Source of the DNA: an uncultured Ellagibacter sp.
Lineage (GTDB): Bacteria > Actinomycetota > Coriobacteriia > Coriobacteriales > Eggerthellaceae
DNA length: 6,746 nt
Assembly (NCBI GenBank): GCA_934613165.1
Contig: CAKTSW010000076.1
Coordinates: 1-6,746 of the forward strand
Direction: 5' to 3'
This document shows, piece by piece, positions 1-6,178 of this stretch. Position 1 is the stretch's first letter. Each line of letters begins with the position of its first letter. The notes under the pieces were generated by a model. The model worked only from the letters and a program-made list of their open reading frames with translations. It was not told the origin of the DNA and did no database searches. The position numbers were made by a program, and so were the translations under genes.

Positions 1-116
1 GCGACCTCATCGCGCGCACGCTCTTCTCCCCCGTCGAGCTTTCCATCAGCGCGGTCACGGCCATCTTCGGCGCACCGGTGGTCATCGCGCTCATGCTGCG
101 GAAGCGGATGAAGTAG
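1..116 (+). CDS. FecCD-family ABC importer permease, C-terminal end (partial)
   Basis: Only the last 37 codons are present; the reading frame enters at base 3 and ends at TAG 114-116. The translated tail contains DLIAR, then ELSISAVTAIFGAPVVIAL, then a basic end (RKRMK). This matches the conserved C-terminus of FecCD/BtuC-type permeases, where an 'ARTL..P.ELP.G..TA..GAP.F' segment leads into the last membrane helix and a short arginine/lysine-rich cytoplasmic tail. Such proteins form the membrane channel of importers for iron-siderophores, heme or cobalamin. The ATPase encoded immediately downstream on the same strand is the expected partner. The substrate cannot be read from this fragment. 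The call rests on a short tail but is supported by the neighbour. Confidence 0.85.
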   Translation, partial: DLIARTLFSPVELSISAVTAIFGAPVVIALMLRKRMK

Positions 117-162
117 ATGAAGATCGGCGCGACGGGCAAGTATTCGGATGGCTTGAATCAAG

Positions 163-168
163 AAGGAG
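163..168 (+). promoter_or_regulatory. Shine-Dalgarno-like AAGGAG with no start codon in range
   Basis: AAGGAG is the best ribosome-binding sequence between the permease and the ATPase, yet no in-frame start codon lies 4-12 nt after it. The palindromic element begins at about 175, exactly where a start codon would be expected. I infer that this could be the original ATPase ribosome-binding site, separated from its start by the element. It may also be a chance match inside codons if translation really begins at 117. Confidence 0.35.
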
Positions 169-174
169 CATCTG

Positions 175-293
175 CTCCCGGGGCTGGGGGATGCGTTCCA
201 CGCGCAGTTCCGCACGAGCCGAAAGTGCCCTTAGGCACTTTCGCGCGAGCTCAGGACTGTTTGAGCATGGAATGCATCCCCCAGCCCCGGGAA
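175..293. repeat. Nested palindromic element (long imperfect hairpin) between permease and ATPase
   Basis: The outer arms are 176-200 and 268-292: 25 bp with a single G-T wobble. An inner perfect 10-bp stem (220-229 with 234-243) has the loop CTTA. A 4-bp match (216-219 with 249-252) and partial pairing around 205-211 and 254-259 connect the two. Almost the whole 119 nt can therefore fold into one long hairpin. Such near-palindromes are typical of REP/BIME-like or small non-autonomous mobile elements. As RNA it could protect or terminate the upstream permease message, or occlude the ATPase start. No obvious target-site duplication is visible. Whether it recurs in the genome cannot be seen from one window. 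The pairing is directly visible; the mobile-element reading is inference. Confidence 0.75.
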
Positions 294-1424
294 CACGAGG
301 ACGACATCCCCCTTTTCAGCATCCGCGACCTGTCGGCGGGATACGATAAGAAGCTCGTGGTCGAGGGAGTGAACCTCGAGGTGCGCGCGGGCGACGTCGT
401 CGCGCTCATCGGGCCGAACGGGTCGGGAAAGTCGACCATCCTCAAAACGATCACGCGGCACCTGGCGCCCCTTGGGGGCGCAGTCGAGCTCGACGGCCGC
501 GCAATCTCGGCATGGAAAGCGACCGAGCTTGCGCGCAACCTCGCCGTCATGCTGACGAGCCGACCGCAAACCGAGCTTCTCACCTGCCGCGACATCGTCG
601 AAGCGGGACGCCATCCCTACACGGGGCGCATGGGAGTGCTCACGGCCGATGACAAAGCGCGCGTTGCCGAGGCCATGCGGACGGCGCACGTGGAAGACCT
701 CGCCGAGCGCGACTTCATGTGCATAAGCGACGGGCAGCGTCAGCGCGTCATGCTCGCGCGCGCCATCGCGCAGGATTCGCGCGTGCTCGTGCTCGACGAG
801 CCGACGTCGTACCTCGACATCCGCTACCAGATCGACCTTCTGCGGATACTTCGCCACCTTGCGAAATCGAGGCGTATCGCCGTCATCATGTCGATTCACG
901 AGCTGGAGCTTGCGCAGAAGAGCGCCGACAAGGTTATCTGCGTGAAGGACGGGCGTGTCTTCCGCGCAGGAGTGCCGGAGGACATCTTCACCCGCGAGGT
1001 CGTCGGCGAGCTGTACGGGATCGAACACGGGGCGTTCAACGAACGCTTCGGCAGCGTTGAGGTGGGGCGTCCCCACGGCGAGGCGCGCACGTTCGTCATC
1101 GCTGGCGGCGGCACGGGGGCGGCAACGTTTCGCCGGCTCGTGCGGCAGGGCGAGGCGTTCTACGCGGGAGTCCTCCACGAGGGCGACGTCGACTGCGAAC
1201 TCGCGCGCGACCTGGCAGCAGAAGTCGTCGTCGAGCGCGCGTTCGAGCCGATTGGGGACGCGGCGATTCGCAAGGCCAAGGCGCTCCTTTCCCAATGCAA
1301 CCGCCTCATCGTGTGCCCGTCCGCCTTCGGCACCCTCAACGCCCGCAATAAAGAGCTGGTCGAAACCGCGGAAAAGCTGGGGATCGAAGTGCTCGACAGT
1401 CATGCCAAGCCGGATCTTCTCTAA
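267..1424 (+). CDS. ABC importer ATP-binding protein (FecE/BtuD-like) with C-terminal GGGTGA domain
   Basis: This is the cytoplasmic ATPase that should power the FecCD permease upstream. Counting from the ATG at 117, the Walker A motif GPNGSGKST is at residues 99-107, the signature ISDGQ at 204-208, Walker B VLVLDEPT at 223-230, the D-loop SYLD at 231-234 and the H-loop His261. Where FecE relatives have a Q-loop glutamine ('LPQ'), this protein reads VMLTSR. About residues 325-428 form an extra domain beginning VIAGGGTGA, longer than plain FecE proteins (about 250-270 aa) but similar to extended BtuD-type ATPases. I chose ATG 267 because ABC homology starts about 14 residues later, an AGGA lies at 253-256 (10-nt spacing), and codons 117-266 look like intergenic DNA plus the palindrome. 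ATG 117, abutting the permease stop, would give 435 aa and cannot be excluded. The substrate may be a siderophore, heme or corrinoid; this is unresolved. Confidence 0.9.
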   Translation: MECIPQPREHEDDIPLFSIRDLSAGYDKKLVVEGVNLEVRAGDVVALIGPNGSGKSTILKTITRHLAPLGGAVELDGRAISAWKATELARNLAVMLTSRPQTELLTCRDIVEAGRHPYTGRMGVLTADDKARVAEAMRTAHVEDLAERDFMCISDGQRQRVMLARAIAQDSRVLVLDEPTSYLDIRYQIDLLRILRHLAKSRRIAVIMSIHELELAQKSADKVICVKDGRVFRAGVPEDIFTREVVGELYGIEHGAFNERFGSVEVGRPHGEARTFVIAGGGTGAATFRRLVRQGEAFYAGVLHEGDVDCELARDLAAEVVVERAFEPIGDAAIRKAKALLSQCNRLIVCPSAFGTLNARNKELVETAEKLGIEVLDSHAKPDLL

Positions 1425-1488
1425 AATCGCATGAGCCGAATTCTTCGCTCGCGGCCCGCACCGGAAGGCTATCATGGACGCAACGCCG

Positions 1489-1495
1489 AAAGGAG
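1489..1495 (+). promoter_or_regulatory. Ribosome-binding site fixing the LuxR gene start
   Basis: AAAGGAG lies 5 nt before the ATG at 1501. The in-frame ATG at 1474 has no comparable sequence upstream, so 1501 is the better start. Confidence 0.75.
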
Positions 1496-1500
1496 CCTCC

Positions 1501-2517
1501 ATGTCCGAACCCGCACGCGGCGGCGCGCGCCCGCCTATCCTCATGCCGCTTATCGGCAGCAGCTTCGCTCTCGGGCAGGCGCGCGAGCACGCCGAGTCGT
1601 TCGCCGACCCCGACGCGCGCGCCATCGCGCTCGCCGAGCTCGCCTACTTCCAGGGCCGCCCCGAAGACGCGCTCGAGCTTTCAGGCCCCTACCTCGAATC
1701 GAAGGACGCGGGCCTCCGCAGCTCGGCATGCTTCATCTCGGCTTACTCCTGCCTCCCTTTAGGCCGCATCGCGAAAGCGCGCGAGACGCTCGCCATCCTG
1801 GAACGCCAGGCCTCAAGCGCGCGTGGAGCCGATGCTCCCGTCGCGCTGTTCACCCGCGACGCAGCGCTCTCGCTTCTGCACCTCGACGAGGGGGAAAGCA
1901 CCGCTTCTGCGCCCCTCGCGCCGCCGCGGGACTTAAGCGAGGGCGTGCGCATGTTCCTGGCGAACGTGCGCGCCCACCAGGCGTACCTGCGCGGCGACTA
2001 CGGGCAATCGCTCGGCATCGTCGAGGGAACGCTTTCCATGGCGAGCGCGCTCTACCCCATCCCGGCGCTGTACCTGCACCTCGTCGGGTGTATGAGCGCG
2101 ATGTCGCTGAAGCGAATCGATTACGCGAAAAGCCTGTTCATTCGCGCATGGGACCTCGCGAAACCCGACGGGCTCATCCAGGGCATCGCCGAGCACCACG
2201 GGCTTTTGGGCGGGCTCATCGAAACCTGCGTGAAGCCCGTCGACCCCGACGCCTACCGCCGCATCATCGACATCACCTACCGCTTTTCCGCCGGGTGGCG
2301 GCGCATCCACAACCCCCGTATGCAAGAGGAAGTCGCCGACAACCTCACCACCACCGAATTCTCGATCGCGATGCTTCTGAACCGCGGGTGGACGATCAAG
2401 GAAATCGCATCGTTTCTCAACGTGTCCGAGAACACGGTGAAGACCCACGCTCGACACGTCTACGCGAAGCTCGGGATAAAGAACCGCCGCGAGCTTTCGC
2501 GCTTCATGCTACGCTGA
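1501..2517 (+). CDS. LuxR-type transcriptional regulator with helical (TPR-like) N-terminal region
   Basis: This is a predicted soluble DNA-binding regulator of 338 aa. The last 57 residues (about 282-338) form a LuxR/GerE helix-turn-helix. It opens with LTTTEFSIAMLLNRG, continues with TIKEIASFLNVS, and has the recognition helix around SENTVKTHARHVYAKL (309-324), ending KNRRELSRF. The N-terminal 240 or so residues are alanine/leucine-rich amphipathic helices, for example ALAELAYFQGRPEDALEL and AYLRGDYGQSLGIVEG. They resemble TPR-like sensor regions of MalT-type regulators, though no clear consensus repeat can be counted. No receiver domain and no convincing membrane segment are seen, so the inducer is unknown. 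The gene is 76 nt after the ATPase and 151 nt before the hydrolase, both on the same strand, which makes the hydrolase a candidate target. The DNA-binding call is secure; the regulon is inference. Confidence 0.92.
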   Translation: MSEPARGGARPPILMPLIGSSFALGQAREHAESFADPDARAIALAELAYFQGRPEDALELSGPYLESKDAGLRSSACFISAYSCLPLGRIAKARETLAILERQASSARGADAPVALFTRDAALSLLHLDEGESTASAPLAPPRDLSEGVRMFLANVRAHQAYLRGDYGQSLGIVEGTLSMASALYPIPALYLHLVGCMSAMSLKRIDYAKSLFIRAWDLAKPDGLIQGIAEHHGLLGGLIETCVKPVDPDAYRRIIDITYRFSAGWRRIHNPRMQEEVADNLTTTEFSIAMLLNRGWTIKEIASFLNVSENTVKTHARHVYAKLGIKNRRELSRFMLR

Positions 2518-2576
2518 CGCTCCGTCACGGAAGGGCCGCGGACGCCTTAGCGCCAAAGCCTCCCGAAAGCCCTTCC

Positions 2577-2608
2577 CGTCACCCGATTTCGCGCCGGAAC
2601 GGGTGACG
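2577..2608. repeat. 9-bp inverted repeat between regulator and hydrolase
   Basis: CGTCACCCG (2577-2585) is exactly complementary to CGGGTGACG (2600-2608), and TTC/GAA (2588-2590 with 2597-2599) can extend the stem after a 2-nt bulge. No T-run follows, so it is a poor intrinsic terminator. It could be an operator for the LuxR regulator or an mRNA-end structure. A further CGTCAC lies at 2523-2528, just after the regulator stop codon. Function is inferred from position only. Confidence 0.45.
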
Positions 2609-2615
2609 CGCCGCC

Positions 2616-2665
2616 TCCCTCGCTTTGGGAAAATACCAGCAGGAACGCGCGAGGAAAGCGAGGGA
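2616..2665 (+). promoter_or_regulatory. 11-bp inverted repeat covering the hydrolase ribosome-binding site
   Basis: TCCCTCGCTTT (2616-2626) is perfectly complementary to AAAGCGAGGGA (2655-2665), with 28 nt between. The right arm contains the hydrolase ribosome-binding sequence GAGGGA (2660-2665), just before ATG 2669. If transcription starts upstream of 2616, the folded leader would hide the ribosome-binding site. If it starts between the arms, the dyad could instead be a protein-binding site. The pairing is seen; the regulatory role is inferred. Confidence 0.45.
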
Positions 2666-2668
2666 ACT

Positions 2669-3757
2669 ATGGGAAAAGCGAAATGCATCGTCGGCGGGGT
2701 CGTCACAGTTGCCGCGATCGGGGCCGTCTCCTTGGGTGTCGCGTACGGCAAGCAGATAGCCACCGCGTCCTCGCTCGAGCGCATCACGTCGTATGAGGAC
2801 GGCTTCAACCTGTACCGCGTCGACGTCGCCTACGGCTACGACCTCGACGCCATCATCGACGCCGACGTGCACGACGACCAGGCCCATGTCAACGCCGTGC
2901 TCGCGCAGGTGCTTCCCGGCGTGCCCCTCGAGGTGAAGGCCCCGAAGTTCGCCTGCAGCGCGTTTTGTGCGCGGACGACCGACGGCGACGTTCTCATGGG
3001 ACGCAACTACGACTTCAAGGACGACACCTCGGCGCTGATCGTGCACACCGACCCCGACGACGGGTACGAGTCGATCTGCTCCTCGGCGCTGAACAACCTG
3101 GGCGCGAACCGCCCCGATTCCAGCGTCAAGGGACGCATCGCGTCGCTCTTGGGGCCCTTCGCCGCGCTCGACGGTATGAACGAAAAGGGCGTGTCGATCG
3201 CGGTTCTCACGCTCGACAGCGAAGCCACAGACCAACGTACGGGCAGGCAGGCGATCAACACCTCTCTCGCCGTCCGCCTCGTGCTCGACCGCGCGGCGAC
3301 CACGCAACAGGCCGTCGACCTGCTTGAGCGCTACGACATGCATGCTATGGCGGGCCGCGATTACCACTTCTTCGTGAGCGATGCGCAGGGCGACAGCCGC
3401 ATCATCGAATGGGACCCGAAAAGCGATGACCGCCGCATGGTGGCCACGCCCGTCCGCGAAATCACGAATTACTATGCGCTCTACGCCGACAAGGTGGCGC
3501 CCAACCGGAAAAACGGCGACCTCGGGCACGGAAAGGAGCGCACGCTCGCCATCGCCGACGTGCTCGATGCGCACAACGGTTCCATGACCTGCGACGTTGC
3601 ATGGGAGGCGCTGAAGGCCGCAGCGCAAGACCCCAATCCTGAAGACGTGACGAGCAACACCCAATGGTCGATCGTCTACAACAACACCGACCTCACCGCC
3701 GACGTCTGCCTGAGACGAAATTGGGACGATGTTATGCAGTTCGGATTGAACCCGTAG
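2669..3757 (+). CDS. Exported or membrane-anchored linear amide C-N hydrolase (choloylglycine hydrolase / penicillin V acylase superfamily)
   Basis: This 362-aa Ntn-hydrolase is predicted to cleave a non-peptide amide bond outside the membrane. Residues 7-27 are a hydrophobic export or anchor segment after K3 and K5; a possible AxA cleavage site is at 31-33. Residues 34-95 look like a pro-region. The catalytic core starts at Cys96 (FAC-SAFCARTTDGD). Arg112 and Asp115 (GRNYDF), Asn267 (ITN) and Arg291 (KERT) align with Cys2, Arg18, Asp21, Asn175 and Arg228 of bile salt hydrolases and penicillin V acylases. The family segments DGMNEKG (169-174), YDMHAMAG and TQWSIVYNN are present. The stretch AVLTL replaces the GLNFP-type segment holding Asn82 in bile salt hydrolases, so a bile-salt substrate is not assured. 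Activation presumably requires removal of residues 1-95 to expose Cys96. ATG 2669 is preferred over 2603 because GAGG lies 5 nt upstream and it places a classic N-region first. The neighbouring LuxR gene may regulate it. Confidence 0.9.
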   Translation: MGKAKCIVGGVVTVAAIGAVSLGVAYGKQIATASSLERITSYEDGFNLYRVDVAYGYDLDAIIDADVHDDQAHVNAVLAQVLPGVPLEVKAPKFACSAFCARTTDGDVLMGRNYDFKDDTSALIVHTDPDDGYESICSSALNNLGANRPDSSVKGRIASLLGPFAALDGMNEKGVSIAVLTLDSEATDQRTGRQAINTSLAVRLVLDRAATTQQAVDLLERYDMHAMAGRDYHFFVSDAQGDSRIIEWDPKSDDRRMVATPVREITNYYALYADKVAPNRKNGDLGHGKERTLAIADVLDAHNGSMTCDVAWEALKAAAQDPNPEDVTSNTQWSIVYNNTDLTADVCLRRNWDDVMQFGLNP

Positions 3758-3828
3758 CGGGCGGCGCAGCTCGCGTCGCCTCGGCGACACGCACGCCGGT
3801 CGGCCAGCCAACTGCGACTCCGCCGATC

Positions 3829-3859
3829 GTCGCGCGCGGGGCAACGCGCGGCAGTTTTT
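3829..3859 (+). terminator. Possible intrinsic terminator after the hydrolase
   Basis: GTCGCGCG (3829-3836) pairs with CGCGCGGC (3845-3852) through 8 bp including one T-G wobble, with an 8-nt loop, and TTTTT follows at 3855-3859 after AG. This fits a weak factor-independent terminator. It sits only 33 nt before the lipoprotein start, so it may act as an attenuator or leave partial read-through. A second GC-rich dyad (GTCGCC 3775-3780 / GGCGAC 3783-3788) lies upstream without a T-run. Confidence 0.4.
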
Positions 3860-3878
3860 CCCTTCCCATCTCCGACCG

Positions 3879-3884
3879 AAAGGA
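3879..3884 (+). promoter_or_regulatory. Ribosome-binding site fixing the lipoprotein start
   Basis: AAAGGA lies 8 nt before the ATG at 3893. The in-frame ATG at 3884 overlaps this sequence and has no ribosome-binding site of its own, so 3893 is the likely start. Confidence 0.7.
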
Positions 3885-3892
3885 TGATTCCC

Positions 3893-6178
3893 ATGAGCCG
3901 CAACATCGTAAGGCGCGACTTCGTAAGGCGCGACTTCGTGCGCGCAGGGTCCATCGCCGCCGCAACCGTCGCCCTCGGAGGCGTCTCGACGTGCCTTGCC
4001 GGCTGTCAGCCGGGGCAGGCGAAGACGGACGGTGCCGCAGACGCCGCTCCCTCGGTGCGAATCGACGACGGGAAGTTCTACGTGAACGGCGCAAAGGAGG
4101 GAATCGCCTATTCGGGCGACGCGCTGCACCTTTTCCCCGACGCCGGAACGGGAAAACTCTGCGTAGGCTACCGCGCAAGCGAGGGCGGCTTCGCTTGCGA
4201 GCCCGTATGCGACTGGGACGAGGAAGTCACCGTGGACGGCACCTGCGGCATGCTCACCACCGACAGCGCCGCAAGCGACGCCGTCGTCCGCGTCGCGTCC
4301 TCGTCCTCGCTTGCGGTGCTCGGTGTTGGGGCGATCGGCAAGGCGAAGATCGAGGGCACCGTCGACACCGTTCTCGTCCCCACGAGCGCCGACCTCGAAG
4401 TGGAGCCGAGCGCTAAGATCGAGCGCTTGGTTCTCGGAGACTCGCTTTCCGACGCCGAGATCAAGAAGGGGGCGCAGGTCAAAAGCATGCAAGCGCCCTT
4501 CATCGCGCAATACGCAGGAGAGGGATTCGACCCCGGCAGCTTCGAGGAAGTCGCCGAGGACGAGGCGCTCAAGCTGAACCGCGACTACCTCGGCAGTGCG
4601 CGCGACGAGGCGGACTCATCGGAAGGAGCTGCGGAAAGCGCGAATCCATTCGCACCGAAAAAAGCCTACGCGGCGGAGGCGGATGGACAGGAAGACGCGA
4701 AAGGCGACGCGGACTCAAGCGACGAAGACATCGTCGAAGGCTACCCCGAAATCGAGCTTCCGCCTTCCTCCCCCTATGCGGATATCGACCCCAGCGACGG
4801 CGCCGACGAGGAAAGCGACGCCGATCTGGTGGCGTTTCCTCCCGCAAACGACAGCTCCGACGTCATCATCGAGGACATCCTCCTCGACGGGTTGAAAAAG
4901 CTTGGGAAGGCGGCGCTCGACAAGGGGATGGACTACGGCAAGAAGTCGTTCATGAGCATCGTGTTCGGCGAGGGAGAACAGAAAGACGGCATCACGCGCA
5001 AGCTCGACGAAATCAACGGCAAGGTCGACGAGGTCAACGAGAAGCTCACCCAGCTCATCAAGATGTTCAAGGACGAGCAGTACTCGAAGCAGTTAGATGC
5101 CTATACGACAGAATGGGGCTCCAAGGCCAACGCCGCGATCGCGTCGTTCCGCAGCACGCTCGACGACATAGACGACACCTACCCCGACGACGAGGCGAAG
5201 CGCAAGAAGGCGCGCGAGGTGTTCGCCGACGGCATCATCCTCGCGACGAACGCGAACTACCTCGTCGGAGGCATGCCGGTCTACCAGTACCTGAGCAGCC
5301 TGCGCGACCAGATCTGCAACCCTTGGAACATGACGTCGACGGTGCTCGTCGAAGCCTACGACGATCTGTGCGTCCTGCGCTACCGCTGGGAGCACCAAGC
5401 CTACGACCTGCGCGAGGATTTCCACGATTGCATCGCGTCGCAGTTCCTCGAGCTCGCAACGTACTATTTCGTGGCTGCACGCACGTTTTTGGAGGTTCAC
5501 GCCGACGACTACGAGACGCTGTCCGACCCGCTCGCGTATAGCCGGACCCGCGGGGGCCTGAAGAGCATGTTCGGCAAAGACGCGTTCTACTACGGGAAAA
5601 AGGACGGCGACGATGACGAGATCGACGACGCCGACCCGGATTCAGAGGGCATGAACGGCGACGTTGCGGCATGCCTGGAGGAACACGCCGTGGTGCGCCG
5701 GCCCGACAGCGAGCGGCGGCTGCAGACAGAAGGGTGCGAGCTCACCTTCCTGGCGAGCGCGGCGCTTGTGAAAACGTGCCCCGAGGGCAAGAAGTCCCAA
5801 ACGCAGTTTTTACGGGACTCGGCGGGGAACAAGGCGATCGATGAGCAGGCGATCATCAAGCTGAAGCGGGCGTTCGGCAGCGATTTTTCCACACTTGAAC
5901 AGGCGCTATTCAGCGAAAGCGAGGGCAATATCGCACGCGCGGAGGGCACCGAGGGCGTAAAGCTGTTCGCACTGTCGAAGCCGGTCGACGTCGTGAAGAA
6001 GGTGGCCGCCGACGCGTATTCGAAGACGACGTTCTACAAGTACAGCGTCTTCGGTGCGAACGGCAAGGGAAACGCAAGCAAGAACCTCTTCTGCGAGGTG
6101 ACGCAGCGCGACAGCGGCTCGAAGACGAGCTGGTACGAAGTCTCCGCCCTCGCCGTGTTCGTGAAGGAATGGGAGTAG
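3893..6178 (+). CDS. Large Tat-type lipoprotein of unknown function with acidic linker and helical C-terminal region
   Basis: I do not recognise this 761-aa protein. The N-terminus has two twin-arginine motifs (R7-R8 and R12-R13, each RRDFV), a hydrophobic stretch and the lipobox LAGC (35-38), so Tat export and lipid attachment at Cys38 are likely. Residues about 55-200 are rich in short beta-prone, Val/Ala/Ser segments with four cysteines (90, 102, 106, 118) that could form two disulfides. Residues about 235-325 are a strongly acidic Asp/Glu/Ser linker containing an AYA-AEA stretch (258-263) resembling a signal-peptidase site. From 325 on, amphipathic helices (DGLKKLGKAALDKG) lead into a short heptad-like coiled coil (about 366-396, LDEINGKVDEVNEKL). 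A helical, aromatic-rich region with seven further cysteines (475, 493, 513, 594, 615, 629, 734) follows. No enzyme motif is evident. The layout (beta region, linker, helix plus coiled coil) could suit an adhesin, a complex scaffold or a helical pore-forming-like protein; this is speculation. Confidence 0.9.
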   Translation: MSRNIVRRDFVRRDFVRAGSIAAATVALGGVSTCLAGCQPGQAKTDGAADAAPSVRIDDGKFYVNGAKEGIAYSGDALHLFPDAGTGKLCVGYRASEGGFACEPVCDWDEEVTVDGTCGMLTTDSAASDAVVRVASSSSLAVLGVGAIGKAKIEGTVDTVLVPTSADLEVEPSAKIERLVLGDSLSDAEIKKGAQVKSMQAPFIAQYAGEGFDPGSFEEVAEDEALKLNRDYLGSARDEADSSEGAAESANPFAPKKAYAAEADGQEDAKGDADSSDEDIVEGYPEIELPPSSPYADIDPSDGADEESDADLVAFPPANDSSDVIIEDILLDGLKKLGKAALDKGMDYGKKSFMSIVFGEGEQKDGITRKLDEINGKVDEVNEKLTQLIKMFKDEQYSKQLDAYTTEWGSKANAAIASFRSTLDDIDDTYPDDEAKRKKAREVFADGIILATNANYLVGGMPVYQYLSSLRDQICNPWNMTSTVLVEAYDDLCVLRYRWEHQAYDLREDFHDCIASQFLELATYYFVAARTFLEVHADDYETLSDPLAYSRTRGGLKSMFGKDAFYYGKKDGDDDEIDDADPDSEGMNGDVAACLEEHAVVRRPDSERRLQTEGCELTFLASAALVKTCPEGKKSQTQFLRDSAGNKAIDEQAIIKLKRAFGSDFSTLEQALFSESEGNIARAEGTEGVKLFALSKPVDVVKKVAADAYSKTTFYKYSVFGANGKGNASKNLFCEVTQRDSGSKTSWYEVSALAVFVKEWE
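3908..3937 (+). repeat. Tandem 15-bp duplication of the twin-arginine codons
   Basis: GTAAGGCGCGACTTC occurs twice in exact tandem (3908-3922 and 3923-3937), encoding VRRDF-VRRDF in the lipoprotein signal peptide. It is in frame and preserves export features. The perfect identity suggests a recent slippage duplication. Confidence 0.9.

Noticed and set aside
1470..1475. TATCAT as a -10 box for the LuxR gene
   Set aside because: No -35 hexamer at 16-18 nt spacing and no extended -10 TG; too weak to list.
231..1625. 464-codon open frame on the minus strand opposite the ATPase
   Set aside because: It lies antisense to a gene with intact ABC motifs, its translation is Arg/Asp/Val/His-rich with no recognisable motif, and the G/C third-position bias of the real gene explains the lack of stops.
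1431..2606. 391-codon plus-strand frame overlapping the LuxR gene
   Set aside because: It is an Arg/Pro/Ala-rich shifted frame of the LuxR gene; the alternative frame has the ribosome-binding site and the helix-turn-helix.
2669..3757. Naming the hydrolase as a bile salt hydrolase (bsh)
   Set aside because: The superfamily is clear but the substrate-linked Asn82 region is not kept and the protein is exported, so the specific substrate is not supported.
3664..4416. 250-codon plus-strand frame spanning the hydrolase end and lipoprotein start
   Set aside because: Arg-rich shadow frame crossing a stop/start junction of two real genes, without a ribosome-binding site.
2579..4510. 643-codon open frame on the minus strand opposite the hydrolase and the lipoprotein 5' end
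   Set aside because: It crosses two convincing genes and their intergenic gap, shows low-complexity Val/Arg/Gly/Asp composition and has no family motif.
4611..4720. Repeated GCGGACTCA in the acidic linker of the lipoprotein
   Set aside because: Two 9-bp copies in a biased Asp/Ser-coding stretch are expected from codon use and do not form a clear repeat unit.
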